This document shows, one piece after another, positions 31,346 through 42,094 of a stretch of DNA of 64,000 nt. Within the stretch, counting starts at the first letter, position 1, and every line of letters starts with the position of its first letter. Source of the DNA: Capronia americana. Its lineage: Eukaryota > Ascomycota > Eurotiomycetes > Chaetothyriales > Herpotrichiellaceae. Where the stretch lies: contig JADWQD010000011.1 of assembly GCA_016110215.1 (NCBI GenBank), positions 806,001-870,000 of the forward strand, in the 5' to 3' direction. Below the pieces are notes generated by a model. The model was not told where the DNA came from and made no database searches. It worked only from the letters and a program-made list of their open reading frames with translations. Both the position numbers and the translations under genes were made by a program.

Positions 31346-33310
31346 TCACATGTTCAGCATGCTGACTTGCCTCCTCATCGGGCTGGCAGCATGGTCACCA
31401 TCCTCGCTAGGGCCGATGCCGCTGTCAGTGCCTCCCAGCGGGCTGGCATCAATGTCGATATCCCACTTGTCCTCGACACGGTCGCTGTCTTCATCGTCCC
31501 CGTCGTCCCAACCCTTCTGGACAGCTCCTCTCACGTTCCATCTCAAAGCTCTTTGGACACTTTCCACCCATTCGTTTGTGCCGGTCATAATGGTTGGGAA
31601 TGGATATTGGGACGCTTCAAGCGTCACATAATCCCCTTGCTTCAGCTCAATGCGTCCCTTGCCGTCGAAGGAACAATAGGCCGAAGATCGAGATTTGTTG
31701 GGCACGGCGATGCGCAGTGCCAGAGTGTCTGAAAGGACCATCGGCCGGAAAGAGAGCGTGTGTGGACATATCGGCGTCAGCAGAATGGCAGGAATGGACG
31801 GGTGTATCAAAGACCCTCCAGCCGACAGAGAATAGGCTGTCGACCCCGTCGGCGTAGAAAAGATACACCCGTCCGCCTGCACGATGGTGAGGAGCTCGTC
31901 ATCGCCGTAGAGCTCCAGGTTGGAGACGTAGGCGGAAGGCCCACGATCAATGACGAGCTCGTTGAGGACCTCGAATTGCTCGCCCTCCTCCACTGCACCT
32001 TTCGCAGCACCGGGAGATCGATCAGCTCTCCAGACAGTGCATGTAAACCGCATGCGGAGGTTGACACGCATGCCAGCCTCGCCCATAACCCGATCCAGGT
32101 GTTCTTTGTACTTGCCGAACTCAAAGTTCGTCAGAAAGCCCAAGCTCCCCAAAGAGAAGGAAAGGACGGGTGGAACAACGCGCTGGAACAACCAAGACGT
32201 GAATAAGACCGTCCCATCCCCTCCCAGCGTGAGCACGAGGTCGAATTTCTCGGGCGACGACCAACACAAATCCGGGGTCCAATACTTCAACATTTTCTGG
32301 AACCGAGGCTCCTTCGCCAACAGGCCAGCTGCGTCGAAGCGCTTGGAGTGCCGCAACTTAGCATCAACATAGACGTTGACGCCAAGCTCATTGCCATAAC
32401 GCGGTGTCGAGAGTAACCACTCGGCGAGGTCGCGTGTCAGGTAGACAAGACTGTTGTCGCGGGCTTTGGTAACGATCATAACATTACGCACCGCCCGCTT
32501 CAGCGGCTTGCGCTGTAGCAGCTTGGAGACTTCCCGCACGCCAGTAGCAGTCTGCATTAGTCTCGAATGCGAATAGTCGTCATCTGCGATCTCCTCTAGG
32601 ACTTTCTGAATGTCCGCAACTCCGTCAAATCTCTGGTGGAAGAAACACGGGGAACGAAGGAAACTGGTGGATGTGGGCGAATAAGCGGCCGACAGGATCC
32701 CGGGCTGCAAGCCCGCAAAGGTCGCCGTCAGCGACGGTGATGAAGCGCAGCCTGTCTGCTGCTCCGTTTCTGCTTCTGCAATTGCAGATTTCATTGTATT
32801 CCCGGCCAAGGGAGCCGTGTTTGGCCCCGCACTTGGCCGACGCGAGGCCAGCGCCTTCATGATCGTCTGTCTGGGTATATCTATCGATTTTGTATTCTTG
32901 CGGTGCGCCAGGTAGGATTTCGGCAGAAGAAGGGGTTTTGGTACAGGAACGGTCGGATGGTGAGCAATGTATGAATTCCTCAAAGATTCGCTGACCGGAG
33001 TGAGGGCGCCGCCGAGAGCCTTATCGTTCACAAATCCAGGCTCCGGCTGATCGAGGTCGCGCGCCGCATGTGTGTGGCTGCCGCTGTCTATAGGGTCTAA
33101 ATGCTGGGCATACTGGCGGAGGATAGACTCCCCGATGGATGGCTGCGAGGAGGAAGTTGCCATGCCATGGGGAAGGAGAAGATCCGAGTTATCAACAGGA
33201 GTGGACGTGGGAAGGCTGCTAATGCCAGTGGACTCGAAGGTATAAGTGGGTGAGGATAAGGTGGAGTGGTAGTGGGCGTCGCGGTTACTGAATGTGGGAG
33301 ATGTAGTCAT
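31346..33310 (-). CDS. NAD kinase (UTR1/YEF1-like, ATP-NAD kinase)
   Basis: Single exon of 654 aa from ATG 33310 (MTTSPTFSNRDAHYHS); the frame continues 5' only to TTG 33469. The first ~280 residues are Ser/Thr/Pro-rich and probably disordered. The kinase domain starts about RNVMIVTKARDNSLVYL, then FDLVLTLGGDGTVLFTSWLF (the GGDGT catalytic motif), VLSFSLGSLGFLTNFEF, LNELVIDRGPSAYVSNLELY and DGCIFSTPTGSTAYSLSAGG, all diagnostic of NAD kinases. It makes NADP+ from NAD+. There is no mitochondrial presequence, so a cytosolic UTR1/YEF1-type enzyme is more likely than the mitochondrial POS5. The acidic tail (DDGDDEDSDRVED) and Ser-rich N-terminus are probable regulatory sites. Confidence 0.95.
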   Translation of the reverse strand: MTTSPTFSNRDAHYHSTLSSPTYTFESTGISSLPTSTPVDNSDLLLPHGMATSSSQPSIGESILRQYAQHLDPIDSGSHTHAARDLDQPEPGFVNDKALGGALTPVSESLRNSYIAHHPTVPVPKPLLLPKSYLAHRKNTKSIDIPRQTIMKALASRRPSAGPNTAPLAGNTMKSAIAEAETEQQTGCASSPSLTATFAGLQPGILSAAYSPTSTSFLRSPCFFHQRFDGVADIQKVLEEIADDDYSHSRLMQTATGVREVSKLLQRKPLKRAVRNVMIVTKARDNSLVYLTRDLAEWLLSTPRYGNELGVNVYVDAKLRHSKRFDAAGLLAKEPRFQKMLKYWTPDLCWSSPEKFDLVLTLGGDGTVLFTSWLFQRVVPPVLSFSLGSLGFLTNFEFGKYKEHLDRVMGEAGMRVNLRMRFTCTVWRADRSPGAAKGAVEEGEQFEVLNELVIDRGPSAYVSNLELYGDDELLTIVQADGCIFSTPTGSTAYSLSAGGSLIHPSIPAILLTPICPHTLSFRPMVLSDTLALRIAVPNKSRSSAYCSFDGKGRIELKQGDYVTLEASQYPFPTIMTGTNEWVESVQRALRWNVRGAVQKGWDDGDDEDSDRVEDKWDIDIDASPLGGTDSGIGPSEDGDHAASPMRRQVSMLNM

Positions 33311-34148
33311 GTTGAGTTGCGAAGATGCAGGGAGGACAACCCGAGCCGGCGGGTGTGGATGTGCAAAGCGGTGGACTATGCCCGTTGTACGAGTACAGTC
33401 CCAGTGAACTGTTTGTGATGCCGAGGGGATAGACTCCAAAACGCCGTGACTCGTATGTAAGCGGACCAATCTGCGGGACAGTCAGAGCGCCGATGGCTGA
33501 AGGTGATAGGCGTGCCAGTTAGGTACCAAATAAGTAATCCGGAGCACGGAGTTAAGTCGACGGCGTGCAGAAGAAGGGACAGACGGGCTGACGTGAACCG
33601 AGGTTTGCACTGTGCACAGCACTGATTATGCAAACTTGGAAGGTGAGAATGATTGCGACTGCTCGCCTGGAGCACGTCGAAGGGGAAGGGGAGGATGTGA
33701 TGTGAGCTGGATGATGATAGCTGCCGCCATTGCTGGCATACATATGTATTTGTACCGTCTAGGCTCAGGAGAACATGGTCGGTGACAGGTCGCAGTTTGG
33801 CCCGGTGCTGGTGGGCGTATCTTGGAGGTGAGACAGGCACGTGGGGATCTGCGGTGGGCGTTGAGACGCCACAGATAGCCGGCTCACGCCCCCGTTGGCC
33901 ACCAAGATCCTCCCAGGTGGTACCTGCTTATCATGTATCCAGCCCCTGAAACACCGCAGCACCAAGCCTAGAAGGCCTGTGATAAACTGGCTGTGTGGCT
34001 AGGCCAATGCTGCAGACTCGTGGGCAGCTGGCTGGGCGAGGCTCGAGGCCCCTCCCCACTTCCTTCACCTCACCACTGTTTGGTGCCAGCCAGCCGCCCA
34101 CTTGGTGACTGTTTCATCGTTCACACACTGGCAAAACTTGGGGTGCCC
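33311..34148. other. intergenic, nothing recognised
   Basis: 5' region of the NAD kinase gene and 3' flank of the exosome gene. Short frames on both strands; a minus-strand frame 33840-33376 is His/Arg/Ser-rich and uncalled. Confidence 0.4.
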
Positions 34149-34973
34149 TTAGTCCTGTCGCCAGCTCTCGTCCTTAATCACTCGGGCTTCCATCGCTTTC
34201 CTCATCACGTCCAGCACAGAGATAACCGAGTCGTTTTCAGTTCCGTTCATGGCAACATCTCCATTAGGATGTTTGTTTGCATCGCTTGCATTGGTGTTGT
34301 TGGCGCGCTGACCCTCGCCAACGACTGCCAAACGAGCGGCCTGTTCTGCGTGTTTGAGATGATCCAGGCCGAACCTGCCTTCGCTCTCTATCAACAACGT
34401 TTTGCCGTCTTGGGCAAAGGCAAAGACGTGCAAGCTGGAACTGTTCTTTCGTTGGACAACTTCCGGATTGACGACCACTCGTCCATCACCACGACTAAGT
34501 CCAATGACTGCTGCTCCGGCGATGGTTTTCATTTGCACGCCTGCGTCGAGACAACCAAGGATAGCGGCGTTGAGAGCCGATGCAAGCATATCGAGATATG
34601 TCTCACCTTGGCCACCACTCTTGACCCCACCAGGGAGGCTTTCATCGGTCTCAACCGAGACCACCTGGAGGGTGACTTGGAGCATGGTCCTTGGAGTCTC
34701 TTCGCCGAGTACGAGGATCTGAAGAGTGCGCTTGATGAGGTCTTCGACGTGCCGTTCCTTGACCATGCCTACCCCATTGTGTGGTCTGAGGTTGACCTCG
34801 ATGAAGGTTGATTCAGGTATCTCATCAGATCGATATGGTACCTCGACTGGGTAATTGACTCCGGCGACTATTTTGTAGCTCTGATGCGGGGCGCTGTATG
34901 TCGCTGACCCATCTGCATTATTCAAGGTGTGCAAGCTCGCTTGCGGAGGATCACCCATGAGTGGAGAAGCCAT
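34149..34973 (-). CDS. rrp46: exosome complex component RRP46-like (RNase PH domain)
   Basis: Single exon, 274 aa from ATG 34973. The RNase PH fold is read from IPESTFIEVNLRPHNGVGMV, RHVEDLIKRTLQILVL and TMLQVTLQVVSVETDESLPG, followed by YLDMLASALNAAILGCLDAG and the second half GAAVIGLSRGDGRVVVNPEV. This is the order in eukaryotic RRP46, one of six ring subunits of the RNA exosome, which processes and degrades RNA in nucleus and cytoplasm; the subunit is structural in fungi. Arg residues used by bacterial RNase PH for phosphate are not all kept, as expected. The C-terminal stretch (ANNTNASDANKHPNGDVA) is low-complexity. Confidence 0.88.
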   Translation of the reverse strand: MASPLMGDPPQASLHTLNNADGSATYSAPHQSYKIVAGVNYPVEVPYRSDEIPESTFIEVNLRPHNGVGMVKERHVEDLIKRTLQILVLGEETPRTMLQVTLQVVSVETDESLPGGVKSGGQGETYLDMLASALNAAILGCLDAGVQMKTIAGAAVIGLSRGDGRVVVNPEVVQRKNSSSLHVFAFAQDGKTLLIESEGRFGLDHLKHAEQAARLAVVGEGQRANNTNASDANKHPNGDVAMNGTENDSVISVLDVMRKAMEARVIKDESWRQD

Positions 34974-35371
34974 GGAGGATCTGGATGAGCTGGTGGTTTA
35001 GAGCCGGCGAGAAGTGGCAGTGAGGGAAGATTGAGAATCGAGACGAGGCTGCCAAGCCCGCTAGTGCGAGGCTGTGACTCGCAGGAATGACACCGAGTGA
35101 AAGGCACTCGGGGGATATTTCCGCATGTCTCAGGGGGTGAAGTATTCAAGTGAGTCCCGGGGGCTTTGTTATCCACTGACACGGCTATTGTAGACGTAGT
35201 GGCCGCTTATGACGGCTGAGGAATTCACGTCAACGTCCTACGATTCAATAACATAGATCAAGCCGGTGTCATTAGAGACTTCCTCGGTAGCAACAAGCAG
35301 TGTGTGTGAATGGTATCCTGGGAACAGTAACCGGTTGGGTATCAAGCACGCCCTATTGATGTATCCATCTA
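34974..35371. other. intergenic, nothing recognised
   Basis: About 400 bp that should hold the rrp46 promoter and the 3' end of the carrier gene. No motif stood out. Confidence 0.4.
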
Positions 35372-36460
35372 TCAATCAGGTAACGCTCTCATTACACCTT
35401 CAAAAGCCACCAGCGCCATGGCATTCGCCGGAAAGGCTCTCAGAAAACAAGGGACAAACCCCCTCCAGTACCCTCTCCAGCCCGATTCTCGATACACAGC
35501 CTTTGCGGCATCCTTCCAATGTCGAAACCTCGGTGTTCCATCATTGAGCCCCCCACCCAGCGGATCCGTCATAATACGCTGCTTGACCACGTCGGAAGGA
35601 TAAGATGTGATCCAGAAGACCTGCGCGGACAGGCCACCGGCCCAGAAATTGATGACCGGAGTGGAAAGAGAGGTGTGCCCCTTGAACCACGTGGTCAAGA
35701 GATCATAGGATCCCCACCAGAAGAAGAAGAATGAGCGGAAAATGAGCGTTGAGCAGAGGCCGTGGAACAGGCCGGAAACGCCATGATGGCGGAGGATTTT
35801 CTTCGTGCAGTCGATGGGACCACTGTACAGTCTATCTTTTTTCTTGGCGGCGTACTGGATCTGTAGCCTTGCCTTGACGTGTTCAACTGGTGCAGCGATG
35901 AAGGAGACAGTTGACCCAGCCATCATGCCAGCAAGCCCGTGGCCAAACGCGGGCAGTTTCTCCCGGGCCAACTCTTCGGCCGTCTTGCCGGGTCGAAATG
36001 CTGGGTTCGAGAAGATGTTTTCATGGAGTAACCGCCTGTAAACTGTCAAGCTCCCCAGCATGACGGAGTCCATGGCCATCCATCCAAGCAGAGGCGGAGT
36101 TGCGCCCTTGTATATCCCGGTAACTCCTTCTTTTCTGAGCGTCTGCAGCAAACAGTCCAGCGGGCCTTTAAACTGTGAATGCTGAGAAGTCTGTAAACGG
36201 ACCTTGATGGTGTCGAACGGGTGGCCCACGGAGAGCTTTGCGATGCCTGAGAAGACCCCGGCGACAAATCCCTTGTAGTTGCTCACGATGGCTCTTGTCC
36301 TGCCGTCGTCTCCAGCGGCTGGCTTTGGGCTAAGCCCGGGTCTGGATAGGGTCTCATCGTGAGCCTCTTGAGGCCTGTCGCAGGTAAGGGTAAGCGCGTG
36401 TACACGACAAAGTCACTTTTGTATGAATTATTCTCCTCACCTGCTCATCGGGGCGGACAT
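35372..36460 (-). CDS. mitochondrial carrier family protein (acyl-carnitine / amino-acid carrier type)
   Basis: The long frame lacks an ATG (it opens at GTG 36286). A 20-nt first exon, 36460-36441 (ATGTCCGCCCCGATGAGCAG), spliced over 66 nt (GTGAGG..CGACAG) joins in frame at 36374, giving MSAPMSRPQEAHDE and 340 aa. Three repeats carry the signature P-x-[DE]-x-x-[KR]: PFDTIKVRLQT, PVEHVKARLQI and PSDVVKQRIMT, each followed by a GxxxxxxG-type loop. SVGHPFDTIKVRLQT and the middle repeat with IQYAAKKK resemble the carnitine/acyl-carnitine and amino-acid carrier branch. It would exchange a small metabolite across the inner membrane. Transported substrate is unknown. The C-terminus (AMALVAFEGVMRALPD) is complete. 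Confidence 0.88.
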
Positions 36461-36980
36461 GCTTGGGACGCTGCATGCGGCTCTTCTGCCCAAAGCTACC
36501 GACTTGACGCGGGTGACTGCGCGGGCACAATCATCATTGAAGCGACACAGCTCACCTGTATCTCAGACGAACGCACCTAAGCAGGTGGGGGCTTTGCTGA
36601 TAATGTTTCTCCAGGTGTAGTGCAGCGACTCGGACGATTACCGGGGACAATCTAGGCTCCCCGGTCGATGCCTCACGAAGATGATGGTCGATGGTGACGT
36701 CGATGATCTAGTGTCGGTATCTCGGGCCTAGATTTTGTCGGTGGGGGCTTAATTTTCAAAAAAAAAAGCCCGCCTAAGCTGCTGGATGTGGGATGCCCAG
36801 TACATCATCTGCGACAGTGACACTCAGCCGATCTGCGCCATGTAGAGGACATTCTTTTGTGATTGAGCTTCTTGCTCTTCACCCCGGACGAGGATTTATA
36901 TATCTCGTGTCGCATATCTTGTGCTAACCTCCCCAGACAGAAGCAGTTGTCCAAGTAGCACGCTGCCAACAGCCCCAGCG
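36461..36980. other. divergent intergenic region, carrier (-) and GT8 (+)
   Basis: Both promoters should lie in these 520 bp. A poly-A tract (TTTTCAAAAAAAAAAGCCC) is at 36755-36773 and a TATA-like box at 36893. Confidence 0.5.
36893..36902 (+). promoter_or_regulatory. TATA-like box of the GT8 gene
   Basis: ATTTATATAT about 80 bp before the ATG at 36981. Confidence 0.45.
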
Positions 36981-37892
36981 ATGGAGGGGCGAAAGGTGTG
37001 GACCACGCTCATCACCAACACCAAGTATCTCTCCGGTCTCCTTACCCTCGACTACTCGCTGAAAAAACACGGCTCGAAGTATCCTCTTGTCGCGTTATAC
37101 ACAGATACATTTCCATCCGAAGGCCTCGAGGCGCTCAAGAGCAGGAACATCCCAGCCAAGCACATTCCGTACCTTCTGCCCTCCATCCCCAAGGAGTATA
37201 CCAACGACCCGCGCTTCTATGACTGCTGGAGCAAGCTCACCCCGTTCAGTCTGACGGAATACGACCGGGTGGTGCAACTAGATAGCGATATGATGGTGCT
37301 GAAGAACATGGACGAGCTGATGGAACTTGAGCTGGATCCGCCTGAGATGAACGGTGAAGGAGACAGGGTATACGCCGCCAGCCATGCCTGCGCTTGCAAC
37401 CCCTTGAACAAGCCACACTACCCACAGCACTGGATACCGGAAAACTGTGGGTTTACCACCCAGCACAACACTCCAGATGACGCCCAGATCCATGGGCCTC
37501 CCCCTACCGCGGGCATAGGGTGCCCGAACGGCGGCCTTGTTGTCTGCAATCCGAGCAAGGGCATCTATGACAAAATCCTGGGCGCCATGGAGAACGGAGA
37601 CTTAACCTCAAATTATGACTTTGCCGATCAGAGTCTGCTTGGCGACCAGTTCCATGGTCGGTGGGTGGGATTGCCGTACATCTACAATGCCCTGAAGACC
37701 ATGAGGTGGAAGGGCGTACATGATGCAATCTGGCGGGATGATCAGGTCAAGAACGTCCATTATATCCTGAGTCCGAAACCGTGGGATGAGAAGTATGAGG
37801 AGATTCAAGACGAAGCCCACAGGTGGTGGCATCCAGTCAACAACGAGAGGTTAGCCTACGAGAAGGCCAATGGCATCGACGATGGGTTCTGA
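36981..37892 (+). CDS. glycosyltransferase family 8 protein (glycogenin/galactinol-synthase-like)
   Basis: Single exon, 303 aa, ATG 36981 (MEGRKVWTTLITNTKYLSG); the frame reaches 36921 only through GTG. The GT8 fold shows LLTLDYSLKKHGSKYPLVAL near the N-terminus, the metal-binding D-x-D in VVQLDSDMMVLKNMDELME, GCPNGGLVVCNPSKGIYDKI, DFADQSLLGDQFHGRW and the HYILSPKPWDEK loop, the H-x(n)-KPW motif that binds the sugar nucleotide. A Cys-containing insert (ASHACACNPLNKPHYP) precedes. Unlike true glycogenin there is no long C-terminal glycogen-synthase-binding tail, so it is more probably a cytosolic galactosyl- or glucosyltransferase of unknown acceptor. No signal peptide. Confidence 0.9.
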   Translation: MEGRKVWTTLITNTKYLSGLLTLDYSLKKHGSKYPLVALYTDTFPSEGLEALKSRNIPAKHIPYLLPSIPKEYTNDPRFYDCWSKLTPFSLTEYDRVVQLDSDMMVLKNMDELMELELDPPEMNGEGDRVYAASHACACNPLNKPHYPQHWIPENCGFTTQHNTPDDAQIHGPPPTAGIGCPNGGLVVCNPSKGIYDKILGAMENGDLTSNYDFADQSLLGDQFHGRWVGLPYIYNALKTMRWKGVHDAIWRDDQVKNVHYILSPKPWDEKYEEIQDEAHRWWHPVNNERLAYEKANGIDDGF

Positions 37893-38247
37893 AGTTGAAA
37901 CCGGAGGCTTGATGTATAGCGCTGGTCATACCGTAGCGAGGTAGACTCGTGACCATCAATAGACTACACATAGATTAGAAGCTGATACCCAGGCTTGCCG
38001 CCAGGCGCCGCCAACTGCTGTTCGCTTTTGACCCTCTCGAAGCACTCCCGTGTGGCGGTTTCGCAGCCCGGCTTGGATACAGCGTGTTGCATGCCTCGCT
38101 GCCAGAGGCAGAGCAATGCCGTATTGATCAGCGGGAAAGCCGACTGCAGAGGTTTTTGGGGTACCCTGAAGCCCATTTTTCTACTCGCTCACACTCCACC
38201 AAGTCATGATAGAGCTGGGCGAAAAGACATGGACGTTTCCGATCGTG

Positions 38248-39746
38248 TCAGTTGTCAACCTCGGTAGCATGCTGTATCGTGGTCAACCCAGTGCTGAAAC
38301 ACCGCCAGTCAATTCCCGCTTGAGACTTGTCAACAACCCTGGACCAAATCTGGCCGGCCTGCTTTTGGGTTAGGCTACAAGCGAAAGCCGCGGATATGCA
38401 AATGACCAGCTCATACAATCCGAGCCACCACGTCGAAGCGCGGAAACCAAGATAAAGGCACAGAAAACTCAGAGTCAGGTGAATCCCAGGGAAGTCCGCC
38501 TCGATGCGAACCCATCTGGTCGAAGGCTTCAGCCATATCGCTTCGAAAGCCCTGGCGACCACCATTGGCGAGGTGAGCAGCTCCACACCGAGGTTGCTGT
38601 CTGACAGCGCAGCGATCACCAGACCATCCTTCTACGGCTGAGATAGGTGCGTAGTCGAATGTCTGAGAGGAATCGAATGACACGATTTATTGATGTGGCG
38701 AGCGGCGAGGGTGACAATAAAAGACGATTTCAGCGTATCCAAAGAGAGTGAGGAGTCAACCAGTAGAAAGACGCCGTGCCAGGCTATACCTTCATTCGAG
38801 TGCATACAGGGATAGGTCATGAGCAGCGAAGTCAATCCAGTAAGGGTCGAAATGCGTGGCGGTGTAGCATTTGCGGTGCAGGACCCAGGAACGCATCAGA
38901 AGCGACAAGCAAGGATATTGTGTACACTCCGTTGATAATTACCTTGATACCACCTGTCACCTACCTGTGTTGGTCTTAGACTTGAGAGACCCCGGAAGAC
39001 AGACCCAGTGTATCTTGCAGGCGACCTCGAAGTGTACTTCGATTTGATCAATCAGGTTGACTTGTACAGCGGCAGCAAGCAAGCCAGGCAGTTGACCGTT
39101 GGGGCTGTACTTCTCCTGGCTAGTGACCAGGGCCTGACAGCACAACGTCAACTTCGCATCTGTTGTAGGGAACCCACACACGCCGTTTGGCAGCCTCATA
39201 CGCATGGCAAGAAGTGACCTGGGTCATGGCATTCTTGACCATGTCTTCGGAAAGTGTTGATTGCAAACTCGAGACACCGATAGCGACGGTAGCAGTCCGT
39301 GGTCCGCATCAGATAGCCGTCGATCAACTCTGGATGGACCGCGGTCTGACATGTGAAAGAGGCTCTCGACGATGGGGACAAGCCCAAGCAGAGCGGCGGC
39401 GAGGATGAAAGCTTCAGTAATTCTCCTGACAGCTCCGTGGTTGTTTCGTGCTCCTTTCAGCAATGAGTAGGATCAGAAGACTGACCTCGGAAAAAGAGGT
39501 AGAACAGGTGTCGTAGCATGAGTCAACAGTACCACTAATCGGTGGGCCCCAAACCCCATCAAGCAGGAGAAGGACGTGGAGGAGAGCGCGATACAACTGG
39601 TCGAACGCGACACGACGGGGAGATGGAGGCGGTGGGAGGCTAAGAATGTCATGGACCTGCGTTCTACCCAGCTTCCAAACCCGGCGGGTTCGCGTGAGGC
39701 TGTAGAATAGCACTGGCACAAGGCTCGACTCTAGAGGCAACGGCAT
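38248..39746 (-). pseudogene. possible decayed or unresolved multi-exon membrane-protein gene
   Basis: Minus-strand frames here look protein-like but do not join into one model. From ATG 39746 (MPLPLESSLVPVLFYSL) a frame reads to LLLLDGVWGPPISGTVD; a second stretch has the helix-like EAFILAAALLGLVPIVESLF; the frame then appears to change twice (ELIDGYLMRTTDCYRRYRC, then MTQVTSCHAYEAAKRRVWVP) without room for normal introns; the last frame, ending at 38248, holds HLTLSFLCLYLGF and WWLGLYELVICISAAFACS. Closely spaced frame changes suggest frameshifts, but short introns I failed to see would also do. The 355 bp before it (37893-38247) show nothing. Confidence 0.3.
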
Positions 39747-42094
39747 GTGAGGATGCGTGAGATCACGATTCACGAGACAGGGAATCTGATGGTGAGGCGA
39801 GCGACAAGTCGACGAATGATGGCAGCGAGCACCGCCTCGCCTTGGCGTGTGACTGAGCGTGAGACTGCACTGCGGATTGGTCAAGGGAAGCGCTTGTTTC
39901 GAGGTCCAGCGCCGGAAATGCTCGTCAAGCTGGGTGACTGTGTGGCGGACGTTCCTACTGTGTACTCGCACTGGGTACTGTTCAGTCCATGACACCAGCT
40001 CGAGCACAAAGGGAGCCACCCAGGAGGTACTGTCGATATTTGACGGGTATTGTCACGGTGGGCAAGAGAAACGGTCGATTTACAGACAGGTCTCCCGTAG
40101 ATGCGACATCATCAGATCCTTCCGCATAGTCTTACGACCGCTTTTCCACCGCCGACGCACACCAGCAGGCACGAACTTGGCTGGGAGGCACACGACAATA
40201 TCTCGCTCCGTAAGCTCGACGGACTCGCCGGCCATGTCAGAGAACTAGAGGGGTTTCCGCTGCTTTCTGGCTGCGAACATGAGTTCGAAGAGAATGCAGT
40301 GCAGAGCGCTCATCTGACCAGAGTGTTTCTTTCTCATCTGCAGCTAGGCTGCGTTTTCCTTGACCCTGCCCAACCATGGGAATTGTGACCACATAATCGT
40401 TTCCAAATGGCTGCAAGAGACGTTGGTTCTCGAAAACTTCCCGTCCCATCCGTGGGATTTCTCCTTCTCTTCGACGTGTGGCCTCTGGCTGGAACAATTC
40501 CATGGCCCTGGCGACTCGCGCTCAGCACCGATCTGAAGATTCACGGTCGAGTTCTTCCACCGACTGGCTGGGAGTGATCATTAGCCTCGCAGAGTGGGAG
40601 AGAGGGAAAGAAGCGTCGGGCTGCTGAGTGCCCCTAGAATGCCGCTGCGCCTTTTACCTCCACCTAGGTGCGTCCACGAACATCGAGCTCACCGGCAATG
40701 GGTCGATGGCAGCCCACATCTGCATCTTCACTCTCGAGTGACATGTTGTTCAGGACGGCAGAAGTCGCGAACCCAACTGCCCAGCCGCAATCAGGAGTAC
40801 CTCACTGGCCAAAGAAAGTCACTGTCAGCGTTTTGGCCGCCTCCCATTCCAATGGCTCTGTGCAACGTGGTATGCGCAGAGATGACAGCAACCGGTGCTC
40901 AAGGCGCAGGCCATGGTGCCAGATTGCTCTGAACCGAGTCTTGCAACTGGGTTTCACCGTCTGCACGCGCTCCCATTCGAAGCCCCAGATCAGCGTCACC
41001 GCCCAATGTCAGCGACCGGTGTCGGTGGGGCGCAGGCTAGACATCAGCAAGAGCTGCAGTTGCTGATGGAAGAGGGAAAAGAGTTGCCCGCGGCCGTTCT
41101 CAGAGGCAGCTCCAAGTCACGGGCCCCGCCGACTGGAGGCGCCCCCACGATGAAACTGGCCTGTGACAGCGCGGGAATTAGGGGCAGCTGGCCAGTCAGA
41201 GGCCCTGCTTAGCCGACTGGTCGCTGCCCCGGCTTGATCGGGCGCTGAGGGCCGCCCTTCCGTGGCACCAGGTGCCTGCATTGGCTGACCCGCCAGGCCA
41301 AACCCGCCCAAGATAGGCAGCTTCTCAGCGCCGTCGCATGCACCTCGCGAGCCCGGCTTTGTAGCAAGCCAGGCTAGAATTGCGACCACAGCTTGGAGGC
41401 CATGCACTGTTCCCGCTTCCGAATCCTTTCTTCTGAAGGCGAGATGGAGCGCATTACTCGGTTTGCATGAAGCTTGTGGTGAAAGAGACGCTGGGCCGCC
41501 TCCCTCTGCTCTGACTCTTCCCTCACTTTCGCGCACTGTGTGTGCAAAACAGCCCGTGTTCGCCATCACCGCATTTTTATTTACCGCTCATCACATCTGA
41601 TCACTTCCATCACGCCTCCAGCAACTGTTGTCAGACTCTTTTCACCTGATCCTGTTTCCGCTTGACCTCGTCTTCTTCTTATGAACCTTTTCTTTCTCCG
41701 ACGTGAGACAGCATCTGTCGTCCATGACGTGCAATCACACAGAATAGCAAAACGAGCCAAGTCTCCAATGTATCTCGACGTCACTCTCAACACCGTTGAA
41801 ACTCCTGCTGCGTGACATCTTTCTGCTTTGAGTCGCGCAATTTGCAGTGTGTACACGAGGGACTCGATTCTAGACGCTTGCACAACACCTCACCGCTTTG
41901 TTTGTGCCTGGGTCACTTTTCCGTTCCTGCTTTTGTGAAGCGGTACTCTTGCACCACCTTGTGTGGCTGAGCTACCGGGACATAAAGATTTACTGGGCTC
42001 CTCGCAACGCAACACAGGCACAGGAGTCGGTCGGTGCCTCGTTCAGCAGCACATCTCTTCACCCTGATTCTTGCGAGCTCGGTCAACGACAGCC
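39747..42094. other. 2.3-kb stretch without a supported gene
   Basis: Short frames overlap on both strands. The longest ATG-started one is minus 41566-41117 (149 aa; Ala/Gly/Arg/Ser-rich, with one hydrophobic run VHGLQAVVAILAWLAT), no known domain. Others, plus 40101-40388 and 40668-41066, look like chance frames. Confidence 0.35.

Noticed and set aside
31346..33469. 707-residue NAD kinase start at 33469
   Set aside because: That start codon is TTG; the ATG at 33310 gives a usual disordered N-terminus for the family.
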